Source: Acidiphilium sp. 37-60-79 (GTDB lineage Bacteria; Pseudomonadota; Alphaproteobacteria; Acetobacterales; Acetobacteraceae). Taken from it: a stretch of 47,008 nucleotides of DNA. Positions 18,237 through 26,520 of the stretch are shown one piece after another (the stretch's first letter is position 1; every line of letters begins with the position of its first letter). The stretch spans positions 1 to 47,008 of the forward strand of contig NCBV01000013.1 of the NCBI GenBank assembly GCA_002279355.1. The letters run 5' to 3'. The notes beneath the pieces were generated by a model that searched no databases, was not told the origin of the DNA, and saw nothing but the letters and a program-made list of their open reading frames with translations. The position numbers were made by a program, and so were the translations under genes.

Positions 18237-19067
18237 TCAGCCCTCAGGCCGCGCCTGCCGCTCATAATGTTTGTAATATTTCTCAGTGACCAGATCGGTC
18301 TGCACCACCACGGCAATATCGGTGGTGTTGAACTGCGCATCGATCACCGCGCCATCGCCAACAAACCCGCCAAGGCGCAAATAGCCCTTAATCAACGGGG
18401 GCAATTCGCCGAGCACCCGCTTGGTATTGATCGCGTCCTTGCCCAACCGCCGCATATCGACATAGCGTGCGGGCAAAGCCCGCGGCCTGATGTCCGGCGG
18501 TGCGAGGTGATTTTCATATAAATAGGTCAAATCCCCCGCCAACGCGTCCAAATCGGTGCCGGGCAGGCTGGCACAGCCAAACATCAGATCGATCTGATGC
18601 TGGAACACATAGGCCGCAATGCCGCGCCATAATAATTGCATCACCGCGCGCGAGCGATAGGCCGCGTCCACGCAGGAGCGGCCCAATTCGAGCTTGCGCC
18701 CGGCAAACCGCTCGAGCGCTGACAAATCATACTCATCCGCCGAGTAAAACTGCCCGAGCCGCGCCGCCGCCTCCTGGCGGATCAGCCGATAGGTGCCGAC
18801 CACGCCGCCCGCCGGCAAATCATGGTCGATCACCATTAAGTGATCCGCAATCGCATCGAACCGATCAGAATCGCGGCCCGATTTTAAGGTCGTTTGATCC
18901 GGCGTGGCGCCCATTTCGTTATAAAAAATCCGGTAGCGCAGCGTCTGCACCGCATCGATATCGGCGGCGGATTGGGCCAGCCGCACCCCTAAATTGCCTG
19001 AGCGCAACTCCTCGAAGCCAACCGGGGCCCCAACCGGCTCGATCACCGGCGCGGCGACCTCATGCAT
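18237..19067 (-). CDS. olsB: L-ornithine N-alpha-acyltransferase (OlsB-like)
   Basis: OlsB uses acyl-ACP to acylate ornithine, the first step in the synthesis of ornithine lipids, phosphorus-free membrane lipids common in alphaproteobacteria. The 276-residue sequence has the family signature GNLGVRLAQSAADIDAVQTLRYRIF and YNEMGA near the N-terminus, then DHLMVIDHD, GTYRLIRQEAA and the LELGRSCVDAAYRS core of the GNAT-like autoinducer-synthase fold. No olsA acyltransferase gene is present here. Related proteins were once called hemolysins. The ATG at 19067 overlaps the fur stop by eight bases, so the gene is probably coupled to fur; an internal ATG at 19063 is out of frame. Confidence 0.85.
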   Translation of the reverse strand: MHEVAAPVIEPVGAPVGFEELRSGNLGVRLAQSAADIDAVQTLRYRIFYNEMGATPDQTTLKSGRDSDRFDAIADHLMVIDHDLPAGGVVGTYRLIRQEAAARLGQFYSADEYDLSALERFAGRKLELGRSCVDAAYRSRAVMQLLWRGIAAYVFQHQIDLMFGCASLPGTDLDALAGDLTYLYENHLAPPDIRPRALPARYVDMRRLGKDAINTKRVLGELPPLIKGYLRLGGFVGDGAVIDAQFNTTDIAVVVQTDLVTEKYYKHYERQARPEG

Positions 19068-19557
19068 GACGGGGCCGACCGCCGGACTTGGACGCTGGGG
19101 ACTTGGACGCTGGGGACTTGGACGCTGGGGGCTTGGATGCTGTGGGCTCAGATTTGATCCGGCGACCGAATAGCTCGATTTTCAGCGAAATCAGCTCATA
19201 GCCATGCCGCGCGGCGAGGCGACGCATCAAGGCCTCGGTCTCCGGCTCATCAAATTCGATGACCATACCGGTCTCTCGGTCAACCAAGTGAAAATGGTCT
19301 CGATCCCCTGAAGGTTCATAGCGCGCACGCCGACTGCCCAGATTGCGCCGCTCCAAAATGCCAGACTGCTCGAACAGCCGCACCGTGCGATACACCGTTG
19401 CCAGTGAAATGCGCGGATCGATCTGATGCACCAAACGGTGCAGCTCATCAACATCCGGATGGTCGGTCACATCAGACAATACCTGCGCAATGACCCGCCG
19501 AGGGTGGGTCATTTTCAGCCCATTGGCTACGCATTGGCGCTCGATGCGGCTCTCCAT
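19060..19557 (-). CDS. fur: Fur-family metalloregulator
   Basis: This 165-residue protein has the Fur winged helix (LKMTHPRRVIAQVLSDV, then ISLATVYRTVRLFEQSGIL) and a dimerisation domain with the metal-site residues in DHFHLVDRETGMVIEF. The Cys-x-x-Cys zinc site of E. coli Fur is missing, as is usual in alphaproteobacterial Fur/Mur proteins, which respond to iron or manganese. The ATG at 19557 fits the family start but has no clear ribosome binding site; a longer frame to 19656 exists. The C-terminus ends in a Lys/Ser/Pro/Ala tail of about 20 residues made by a DNA tandem repeat, which is not part of the normal Fur fold. The gene overlaps olsB. Confidence 0.88.
   Translation of the reverse strand: MESRIERQCVANGLKMTHPRRVIAQVLSDVTDHPDVDELHRLVHQIDPRISLATVYRTVRLFEQSGILERRNLGSRRARYEPSGDRDHFHLVDRETGMVIEFDEPETEALMRRLAARHGYELISLKIELFGRRIKSEPTASKPPASKSPASKSPASKSGGRPRHA
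19084..19139 (-). repeat. 15-bp tandem repeat coding the Fur tail
   Basis: Read on the minus strand, units of 15 bases (TCCAAGTCCCCAGCG and close variants) follow one another three times and continue as a partial unit. They encode Ser-Lys-Ser/Pro-Pro-Ala blocks at the very end of Fur. Since the unit is a multiple of three, gain or loss of copies would keep the frame and only change tail length. Confidence 0.9.
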
Positions 19558-19690
19558 CACCGGGCTTGTGAACCATCTCGGGCATGCGGTCCATACCCAA
19601 CCATTGCGGACCGGGTTGGTTACGCATGTGCTTTTAGGCCAATCACCTTTACCCAAAGGCTGGTCAAGCGCAAAAAAATACGCGATTAAT

Positions 19691-19707
19691 AAAGCTGGAT
19701 TAGCTTT
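19691..19707. promoter_or_regulatory. Inverted repeat upstream of the TetR gene (possible operator)
   Basis: AAAGCT (19691-19696) and AGCTTT (19702-19707) are perfect inverted repeats around GGATT. They lie 37 bases before the TetR start codon in the 186-base divergent region between fur and the regulator. TetR genes often bind such sites near their own promoter. A few T residues follow the right arm, so a weak terminator is an alternative reading. Confidence 0.35.
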
Positions 19708-19743
19708 TTGAGCGGATTCATCTCAAATTAGTTGGAGTGCGTC

Positions 19744-20436
19744 ATGGCGGCACGGATCGACACCAAGACGAAACTGCTCGATAGCGCGGAGGAACTCTTT
19801 ATCGCGCATGGCATTGCCGCCGTAAGCTTTCGCGAAATCAACCGCGCTGCCGGGCAGCGCAACGCGTCCGCGCTGCATTATCATTTTTCCACCCGCGCGC
19901 GGTTGCTCGAAGCGCTGATCGATCGTCGCATGCCCGCGATTGATGCCAGGCGAGTCGAGCTGATGGAGATGTGTGAAGCCGCACCACCGGGCGAGCAGAT
20001 GCGCCGCCTCGCCGAGGCAATTGTCATGCCGCTCGCCGATACGGTGCGGACGCGTGAGGACCGGTTGAACTGGGTGCAACTCCATGCCCGTATCTATCAA
20101 TATGACGATTTCGATTTCGGTCGCTATTTCGCCAATCAAGGCTACACGATGGGCCTGCTGATGGTCCGGCGGGTCTATAGCGACTTACAGTCAGAGTTGC
20201 CGCAAATCGTGCGCGACCAGCGGGTTATGTTTGGCGTGCGGATCGCGGTCCATGCGCTGTCAGACTGGCAGCGCGGAGTGATCCCCAAGCAAAGCCTGAT
20301 TCCGGACGGCGATTTCGCCAGTTTCCTGAGCAATTTGCTCGATATGATCGAAGCCGGCCTTGCGGCCCCCTGCTCACCGTCCACCAGAGAACACTTCGCT
20401 GCCCAAGGCTTCCGGCACATGAGCGATCTATTTTGA
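19744..20436 (+). CDS. TetR-family transcriptional regulator
   Basis: The N-terminal 50 residues form a typical TetR DNA-binding domain (KTKLLDSAEELFIAHG, then VSFREINRAAG and ALHYHFSTRARLLEALI). The remaining 180 residues are an alpha-helical ligand-binding domain without a recognisable signature. The start at 19744 was chosen for the GGAG six bases upstream. Its stop codon is two bases before the ATG of an MFS transporter, which is followed by an alkyl sulfatase gene. The simplest reading is a local repressor of an operon that takes up and hydrolyses an alkyl sulfate or related compound; the inducer is unknown. Confidence 0.9.
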   Translation: MAARIDTKTKLLDSAEELFIAHGIAAVSFREINRAAGQRNASALHYHFSTRARLLEALIDRRMPAIDARRVELMEMCEAAPPGEQMRRLAEAIVMPLADTVRTREDRLNWVQLHARIYQYDDFDFGRYFANQGYTMGLLMVRRVYSDLQSELPQIVRDQRVMFGVRIAVHALSDWQRGVIPKQSLIPDGDFASFLSNLLDMIEAGLAAPCSPSTREHFAAQGFRHMSDLF

Positions 20437-20438
20437 GC

Positions 20439-21746
20439 ATGAGCCCCCCCGCCGAACCCGTCCAAATTGGGCCGCAGCGCGGCGCTTGGTTTGCCGCGAC
20501 AATTCTCTCCCTCGGCTACCTGCTTGCCTTCGCCGATCGCACGGTGATTTCGCTCCTGGTGGTGCCGATTGAGCATGATTTGCAGTTGAGCGATGTGCAA
20601 ATGGGCTTGCTGCAAGGCACCGCCTTTGCCCTATTTTATGCCGGGTTCGGCTTGCCGATTGCCTGGGCGATTGACCGGCTGCGGCGCAACTCGATTGTCG
20701 CGGGCGGCATTCTGGTCTGGAGCGTGATGACCGGCCTGTGCGGGCTTGCCACCGGCTTCGCGCCATTTTTGACCGCCCGAATCGGCGTTGGTGCGGGCGA
20801 AGCGACGATCTTGCCGGGTGCCACATCGATGATCGCGGATTATTTCCCGCCAGCCCAGCGCGGCCGGGTGCTCGGTGTGTTTGCCTCCGGCATTTATCTC
20901 GGCAGCGCCGCCGCTTTGATCGTCGGCGGTATTTTGCTCCACTATTTTTCTGCCCATCATCTGCGCCTGCCGCTGATCGGCGCGGTCGCCGCATGGCAAA
21001 GCGTGTTCTTGGCGATTGCCGCCCCGGGGATTCTCCTCGCGATCGTGGCCCTTTGGATGCGCGAACCGGTGCGCCTCACCCCACATCGGCCTGGTTTCGG
21101 CTTTTTGACCGGCTTCACCGAGGCGGGCGGCGCACTGGTCACTCATATGATCGGCTTCACCGCCATCGCCTTTGCCAGCTACGCCGCCACCGCTTGGCTG
21201 CCGACCATTTTCATCCGCGAGCATGGTTGGACGGCTGCGCAAATCGGCTTGCGGTTCGGGTTGGTGGTGCTGGTGATCGGCCCAATCGGCTCGATCTTTG
21301 GCGGCTGGCTGGCAGACCGGCTCGAACGCGCGGGCCGCAGCGACGGCAAATTTCTGGTCGGCATCATCGCCGGGGTCGGCGTGATTCCCTCCGCCATGCT
21401 CGTCGGATTTGCGCCCGGCGCCGGACTCGCTTTCGTAGGTGTGCTGCCGGTGATTTTTTTCACGAGCTTCGTCTGGGGCGTCGCCCCCGGCGCGTTGCAG
21501 GAAATTATTCATGGCGCGGTGCTGGGCCGGGTCACCGCAATCTATACCGCCATCCTCAATTTGGTCGCGCTCGGGCTGGGGCCGCTCAGCGTCGCGGTGC
21601 TGGCCTCAATGCTGGGCGCAAATTTGGGGGTCGCGATGGCCATCATCGCACCGCTCGCCGGGCTGGTCGCCGCGATTGCCTTCGCGCTAGGGCGCGGCCC
21701 CTACCGAGCGCGCCGGGCCGCGTTAAGTCAGATCATCAAACACTAA
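20439..21746 (+). CDS. MFS transporter (Spinster-like)
   Basis: This 435-residue protein has about twelve membrane helices. The first loop carries LAFADRTVISLLVVPIEHDL and QMGLLQGTAFALFYAGFGLP. The next loop has WAIDRLRRN, an MFS motif-A-like segment, and GEATILPGATSMIADYF follows in helices 4-5. The second half has a matching ADRLERAGR loop. This pattern is seen in MFS carriers of sphingolipid-like, hexuronate or aromatic-acid substrates. Translation probably starts at the ATG at 20439, overlapping nothing but only two bases after the TetR stop. The alkyl sulfatase 15 bases downstream makes an organic sulfate ester or its product a plausible substrate. Confidence 0.88.
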   Translation: MSPPAEPVQIGPQRGAWFAATILSLGYLLAFADRTVISLLVVPIEHDLQLSDVQMGLLQGTAFALFYAGFGLPIAWAIDRLRRNSIVAGGILVWSVMTGLCGLATGFAPFLTARIGVGAGEATILPGATSMIADYFPPAQRGRVLGVFASGIYLGSAAALIVGGILLHYFSAHHLRLPLIGAVAAWQSVFLAIAAPGILLAIVALWMREPVRLTPHRPGFGFLTGFTEAGGALVTHMIGFTAIAFASYAATAWLPTIFIREHGWTAAQIGLRFGLVVLVIGPIGSIFGGWLADRLERAGRSDGKFLVGIIAGVGVIPSAMLVGFAPGAGLAFVGVLPVIFFTSFVWGVAPGALQEIIHGAVLGRVTAIYTAILNLVALGLGPLSVAVLASMLGANLGVAMAIIAPLAGLVAAIAFALGRGPYRARRAALSQIIKH

Positions 21747-21761
21747 CCAGGGAGCAACATC

Positions 21762-23696
21762 ATGGACCGGAAACCAGCAACGCCAGCGACCGTGGCGGCG
21801 CATGAGGCGCTGCGTGCGCAATTACCGCCCGAGGATGACCGTGATTTTATCGATGCCCAGCGCGGCCTGATTGCGCCGCTCGACCCTGCGCCGATTGCGA
21901 CTGCGGCGGGCGGCGCACGCCCCGCCTGGGATTTCGCCCGGCTCACCGCAGGGCAGGGGCTTGATGCGCCATGCCCGCCCACGGTCAATCCGAGCCTCTG
22001 GCGCCAAGCCCGCCTCAACGCCATTGGCGGCTTGTTCGAGGTTTGCCCCGGCATTCATCAGGTGCGCGGGCTCGATTTATCCAACATCACCTTCATCGAA
22101 GGCCAAGCCGGGCGCATCGTGGTCGATACCCTGATTTCCCGCGAATGCGCCGCCGCCGCCATCGCGCTGATCAACCAGCATCGCGGCGTCCGGCCGATCT
22201 CAGCACTCATCTACACCCATAGCCATGCCGATCATTTCGGCGGCTCCGAAGCAGTGCTTGATCACGCCATCGCCGATTTGCCGATCATCGCCCCGGCCAA
22301 CTTCCTGCATTATGCGGTGTCGGAAAATATCCTCGCAGGCAACGCCATGCGCCGCCGCGCGGCCTATATGTATGGCGCGCTCTTGCCAGCCGATGCGCAA
22401 GGCGGTGTCGATGCGGGCCTCGGCAAAGCCACCTCCGCCGGGCGCGTCGGCTTGTTAGCGCCGAACCGGATCATCGCCGACGATGGCGAAACCGCGACCA
22501 TCGATGGCGTCGACTTCGTATTCCAGCTCGCACCGGAAACCGAAGCACCGGCCGAAATGATGTTTTTCCTGCCGCAATTCCGAGCCCTCGCGATTGCCGA
22601 TAATGCCTGCGCCGGCCTGCATAATCTCTACACGCTGCGCGGTGCGGAAGTGCGCGATGCGCGGGCCTGGAGTGCGGCACTCGATCAGGCAATGCGCCGT
22701 TTCGGCGCCCATACCGATGTGGTGTTTGGCGGCCATCACTGGCCTCGCTTTGGCACTCAGGCGGTGCGCCATTATCTCGCGGGCCAGCGCGATATTTATC
22801 AATATATCCACGATCAAACGCTGCGCCTCGCCAATCAAGGGTTCACCGCCCTGGAGATCGCCGAAACACTGCGCCTGCCGCAATCTCTCGCGCGCGAATG
22901 GAGCCTGCGCGATTATTACGGCACAATCGCGCATAACGCGAAGGCAGTGTATCAGCGTTATCTCGGCTGGTTCGATGCCCATCCCGCGCATCTCCACCCC
23001 TTGCCCCCGGTTGCGGCGGGCCAGCGTTATGTCGAATTCATGGGCGGCGCTGACGCGCTGATGGCTAAATCAGCCGCCGCCTATGAAGCTGGCGAGTATC
23101 GCTTCGTCGCCGAAGTGCTCACCCATCTGGTGTTCGCCGATCCCACCCACCAAGCGGCCCGCGCTTTGCAAGCGGATGCGCTCGAACAGCTCGGCTATCA
23201 GGCGGAATCCGCCCCCTGGCGCAATTTTTACTTGACCGGTGCTCAGGAATTGCGCGCTGCGCAAAAACCCACCATGGCCCGCATGGCTGCCCCGTCATCA
23301 ATGGCGGCGATGCTCCCGGTCGCCCAGATTTTCGATTCTCTCGCTGTTTCGCTCAATGGCCTGCGCGCCGATGGTATAACACTCGATCTGCTCTGGCATT
23401 TTACCGATGTCGGCGAACATCACGCCATGCAGCTCGCCAACAGCGTGCTGCACCACCAAAAGCTCGACACCCCCGCCGACGCAACCACCCACCCTCGCGG
23501 TGCCACAGCGGATCATCCGATAGCGCACCTTACCCTGACCCGCGCTACCCTATTGTCGCTGTTCGCAGGCCAAGCCGATCTGCCCGCCCTGGTTCAATCC
23601 GGCGCTCTCCAAATCGGCGGCGATCTGGCCGCCTTGCGGCAGTTTTTCAGCCTGTTCGATCGGGCCGATGCGCAATTCGCCATCGTGCTGCCCTGA
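21762..23696 (+). CDS. Alkyl sulfatase of the metallo-beta-lactamase type (SdsA1/Pisa1-like)
   Basis: The protein hydrolyses alkyl sulfate esters to alcohol and sulfate, by analogy with SdsA1 and Pisa1. The metallo-beta-lactamase domain fills about residues 90-350, with zinc motif THSHADHFGG (from residue 152), a DNACAGLHNLYTLRG stretch and GGHHWPRFG. Next is the helical dimerisation domain (about 375-500, including YEAGEYRFVAEVLTHLVFADP). The C-terminal part is an SCP2-like domain (from about 520: SLAVSLNGLRADGITLDLLWHF). The 644-residue length fits the family. Unlike SdsA1 no signal peptide is visible, so it is probably cytoplasmic and depends on the MFS carrier for substrate. A good ribosome binding site (GGGAG) precedes the ATG. 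Confidence 0.92.
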   Translation: MDRKPATPATVAAHEALRAQLPPEDDRDFIDAQRGLIAPLDPAPIATAAGGARPAWDFARLTAGQGLDAPCPPTVNPSLWRQARLNAIGGLFEVCPGIHQVRGLDLSNITFIEGQAGRIVVDTLISRECAAAAIALINQHRGVRPISALIYTHSHADHFGGSEAVLDHAIADLPIIAPANFLHYAVSENILAGNAMRRRAAYMYGALLPADAQGGVDAGLGKATSAGRVGLLAPNRIIADDGETATIDGVDFVFQLAPETEAPAEMMFFLPQFRALAIADNACAGLHNLYTLRGAEVRDARAWSAALDQAMRRFGAHTDVVFGGHHWPRFGTQAVRHYLAGQRDIYQYIHDQTLRLANQGFTALEIAETLRLPQSLAREWSLRDYYGTIAHNAKAVYQRYLGWFDAHPAHLHPLPPVAAGQRYVEFMGGADALMAKSAAAYEAGEYRFVAEVLTHLVFADPTHQAARALQADALEQLGYQAESAPWRNFYLTGAQELRAAQKPTMARMAAPSSMAAMLPVAQIFDSLAVSLNGLRADGITLDLLWHFTDVGEHHAMQLANSVLHHQKLDTPADATTHPRGATADHPIAHLTLTRATLLSLFAGQADLPALVQSGALQIGGDLAALRQFFSLFDRADAQFAIVLP

Positions 23697-23716
23697 ACCG
23701 ACCCGCGATGCGGCGA

Positions 23717-25351
23717 TCAGCCGTTGGGGATCACCGCGGCCCGGTGTAAAATCGCCGCCGTATCAAGCCCGCCCGCCGCGCCGTAAGCAAGGCCCGGCAT
23801 CGCAATCCGCGCGGCACAGAACCCATCGGCAATCGCCGCTGGCGCATGCGCACGAAGCACAACCATGCTCAGCGCCAGCGCAATCTGCTCCACCACCCGC
23901 CGCGCTTGCGCCTCGATGCTGGCGGGTGCAACCAGCGCCCCCTCAATCTCGCCCAACATGCGGTCCAATGCCGGGTCAATCCCCCATGCCCCAGCCAGTT
24001 CCGCCCGCAACGCCGCCGCCGATTCCGGCTGGCGGGTCAACGCCCTGATCACATCCAGGCACATCACATTGCCCGAGCCTTCCCACAACCCGTTCAGCGG
24101 CGCTTCGCGATAAAGCCGGGCAATCGGATTCTCCTCAACAAACCCATTGCCGCCATGGCATTCCACCGCCTCGGCCACCAACCCTGGTGCGCGTTTGCCA
24201 ATGAAATATTTGGCCACCGGCACAATCACCCGTGCGAGCGCCTCACCTCGATCGATTGCCGCCGCCGCCCGCAGCGAAAGCCAAAGCGCCGCCTCGCTAT
24301 CGAGCGCCATATCCGCCAGCACCGAGCGCATCATCGGCTGGTCGATCAATTTACGTTGAAACGCCGTGCGGCGGCTCGCGTGATACAGCGCGAGGCTGGT
24401 GGCGTGGCGCATCAGCGCCGCAGCGCCAATGGCACATTCCAGCCGGGTCAAATGCGCCATCTCGATGATCGTGGCGATCCCGCGCCCCTCAGCGCCGACC
24501 ATCACCGCCTCTAAATCACGAAACTCAACCTCCGAGGAGGCGTTCGAGCGATTCCCCAGCTTGTCCTTGAGCCGCTGGATCTGCACGCCATTGCGCGCCC
24601 CATCATCGCGCCAGCCTTGCGCCAAAAAGCAGGAAATGCCGCTTTCGGTGCGCGCCAAGGTCAGAAATAAATCGGCAATCGGCACCGAGAAAAACCATTT
24701 ATGACCCGTCAGCGCATAGCGCCCGCCACCCAAAGCCCGCGCATCGGTCTGGGTTTGCCGCAAATCGCTGCCGCCTTGCTTTTCGGTCATCGCCATCGCC
24801 ACCACCAGACCCTCTTTCTCCCGTGGCGGCAGCGGGCGTGGATCATAGGCGCTGGACCATATTTGCGCGCCGAACTGCGCCCGCAAATCCGGCGCATGCG
24901 CCAAAGCGCCTTGGGCGGCAAAGGTCATCGCACTCGGGCACATCACTCCCGGCTCGCCCTGACCCCATAAATAGGCCAGCCCCGCCCGCGCCACCTGTGC
25001 GGCAGGCTGCTCGATGGTCCAGGCGAGCGAATGGGTCTCGCTCGCCCGTGCCCGCGCCATCAAGGCGTGCCAGGATGGGTGAAACACCACATTGTCGATC
25101 CGGTTGCCGAACCGGTCATGGCTGCGCAATTCCGGCCCGTAGCGGTTCGCCTCATAGGCCTGTTGGCGCATCATCGCACTGCCAATCAGCGCGCCGCACG
25201 CATCGAGCTTTGGTGTTGCCCACCCCGCGCCAAACGCTGCTATCGCCTCGCCCAACGCCGGATCCCGCCGATACGCGTTATAATCCGGCGGTTCGCCCAC
25301 CTGATTAAACACCTCATGCGTCGCTACTGCTTCGCCGCCCGCGTGATCCAT
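23717..25351 (-). CDS. AidB-like acyl-CoA dehydrogenase
   Basis: This 544-residue flavoprotein resembles AidB, an acyl-CoA dehydrogenase family member linked to alkylation stress in E. coli. Typical segments are HEVFNQVGEPPDYNAY at the start, AMTEKQGGSDLRQTQT (FAD and substrate region), YALTGHKWFFSVP, RLKDKLGNRSNASSEVEF and the C-terminal VECHGGNGFVEENPIARLY followed by NGLWEGSGNVMCLDV. The ATG at 25351 has GGAGGAG upstream. It is transcribed away from the efflux operon and its end lies 20 bases from the sulfatase stop, without overlap. Whether it acts on acyl-CoA or in DNA protection cannot be decided from the sequence. Confidence 0.9.
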   Translation of the reverse strand: MDHAGGEAVATHEVFNQVGEPPDYNAYRRDPALGEAIAAFGAGWATPKLDACGALIGSAMMRQQAYEANRYGPELRSHDRFGNRIDNVVFHPSWHALMARARASETHSLAWTIEQPAAQVARAGLAYLWGQGEPGVMCPSAMTFAAQGALAHAPDLRAQFGAQIWSSAYDPRPLPPREKEGLVVAMAMTEKQGGSDLRQTQTDARALGGGRYALTGHKWFFSVPIADLFLTLARTESGISCFLAQGWRDDGARNGVQIQRLKDKLGNRSNASSEVEFRDLEAVMVGAEGRGIATIIEMAHLTRLECAIGAAALMRHATSLALYHASRRTAFQRKLIDQPMMRSVLADMALDSEAALWLSLRAAAAIDRGEALARVIVPVAKYFIGKRAPGLVAEAVECHGGNGFVEENPIARLYREAPLNGLWEGSGNVMCLDVIRALTRQPESAAALRAELAGAWGIDPALDRMLGEIEGALVAPASIEAQARRVVEQIALALSMVVLRAHAPAAIADGFCAARIAMPGLAYGAAGGLDTAAILHRAAVIPNG

Positions 25352-25396
25352 GGTTTGCTCCTCCGCCCGATCAAAACATTATCCCCCGGCGGGTCT

Positions 25397-25424
25397 TTGC
25401 CAAGTGTAAAAATCCGCGTAATAA
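25397..25424 (+). promoter_or_regulatory. Putative sigma-70 type promoter of the efflux operon
   Basis: TTGCCA (25397-25402) is followed after 16 bases by TAATAA (25419-25424) within a short AT-rich stretch of the divergent region. It points to the membrane fusion protein gene starting at 25471. No operator or local regulator gene was recognised for this pump. Confidence 0.4.
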
Positions 25425-25470
25425 AATTATCCGCCCCATATGGCCCGCACGGCCGCCTTCAGGAAGAACA

Positions 25471-26520
25471 ATGCGACCCGCCAGGATGATTGCGCCGGTT
25501 CAATGGATGATTGCGCCGCTATTGGCTTTGACGCTGATGGCCGCAGCGCCGCTGCCGCGCGTGCCGGTCAGCATGGTCACGCCGATGCGCTACCGTGCCG
25601 CGATCCAGCTTTCCGGTCAGGTGATCGCGGCGCAAAACACCATTTTGGCGGCCAGCCGGGCCGGCATCGTCAGTGCGATTCTGTTTCACTCCGGCGACCG
25701 CGTCACCCAGGGCCAAATTTTGCTTCGGATGAACGCCGCGACCGCCCAAGCCCGCTTGGCTTTGGACCACGCCAAATCCGCCGCCGCGGCCCAAGTGCTG
25801 GCCCGCGATGCCAAATTGCTGGCTATTTCCGGGGTGAGCGCCGCGCAAATCGATGCGGATCGCTCAATCGCCGCCCAAGCCCAAGCGCAATTGGCGCTTG
25901 ATCAAGCCCAGGCCGCGAAACTGGTAATCACCGCACCCTTCAGCGGCGTGCTCGGCATAAGGCGCGTCTCGGTCGGGGATTATCTCGCCCCCGGCGCGCC
26001 CATCGTTACCCTCACCCAAACCAGCCCCTTGCTGGTGCGCTTTGCGGTGCCGCAGACCGAACTGGCGGGCATCGCGCCGGGCGATCATTTCGCGCTCTCG
26101 CTCCCCAATCGCGCCCGCCCTGACGCGCCGGTGCCGATGGTGCGCGGCGTGATCACCGCCCTCAGCCCAGCCCTCAATATCACCACCCGTGCCCGCAGCG
26201 TCGAAGGACGCATCATCAACCCCAACGCCGCCACTTTGCCCGGTGCCTTCGGCATCGTTCATCTCAAGGTCGGCGCGCCGGTCGCCGCTTTGGCGATCCC
26301 TGCCACTGCGCTGAATAACAGCCCGATCGGCACCTTTGTTTATGCGCTGCACACCGCCAAAGGCAGCACCAGCGTGCATGCGGTCTATGTCCATGTGCTG
26401 GCCACCAGCGGCGCCACCGCGATCATCAGTGCCAATCCGTCTCTCCACCGCATCGTCGCCCTAGGCGGCTTCAAGCTGCGCGATGGCGAAATGATCGACC
26501 CGGCTGCCGCCGCCGCTTGA
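25471..26520 (+). CDS. RND efflux periplasmic adaptor (membrane fusion protein)
   Basis: This 349-residue protein is the adaptor of a tripartite pump. It begins with a signal peptide or N-terminal anchor (MIAPLLALTLMAAAPLP). The lipoyl half-motifs are seen in IVSAILFHSGDRVTQGQILLRM and APFSGVLGIRRVSVGDYLAPG, flanking a short alpha-helical hairpin rich in Ala and Gln (residues about 90-150). Beta-barrel and membrane-proximal domains follow (LVRFAVPQTELAGI, LPGAFGIVHLKVG, LAIPATALNN). The hairpin is short, as in the MexE/AcrA-like adaptors of alphaproteobacteria. AGGAAG precedes the start. The TGA stop shares its last base with the ATG of the RND gene, so both are coupled. Confidence 0.9.
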   Translation: MRPARMIAPVQWMIAPLLALTLMAAAPLPRVPVSMVTPMRYRAAIQLSGQVIAAQNTILAASRAGIVSAILFHSGDRVTQGQILLRMNAATAQARLALDHAKSAAAAQVLARDAKLLAISGVSAAQIDADRSIAAQAQAQLALDQAQAAKLVITAPFSGVLGIRRVSVGDYLAPGAPIVTLTQTSPLLVRFAVPQTELAGIAPGDHFALSLPNRARPDAPVPMVRGVITALSPALNITTRARSVEGRIINPNAATLPGAFGIVHLKVGAPVAALAIPATALNNSPIGTFVYALHTAKGSTSVHAVYVHVLATSGATAIISANPSLHRIVALGGFKLRDGEMIDPAAAAA

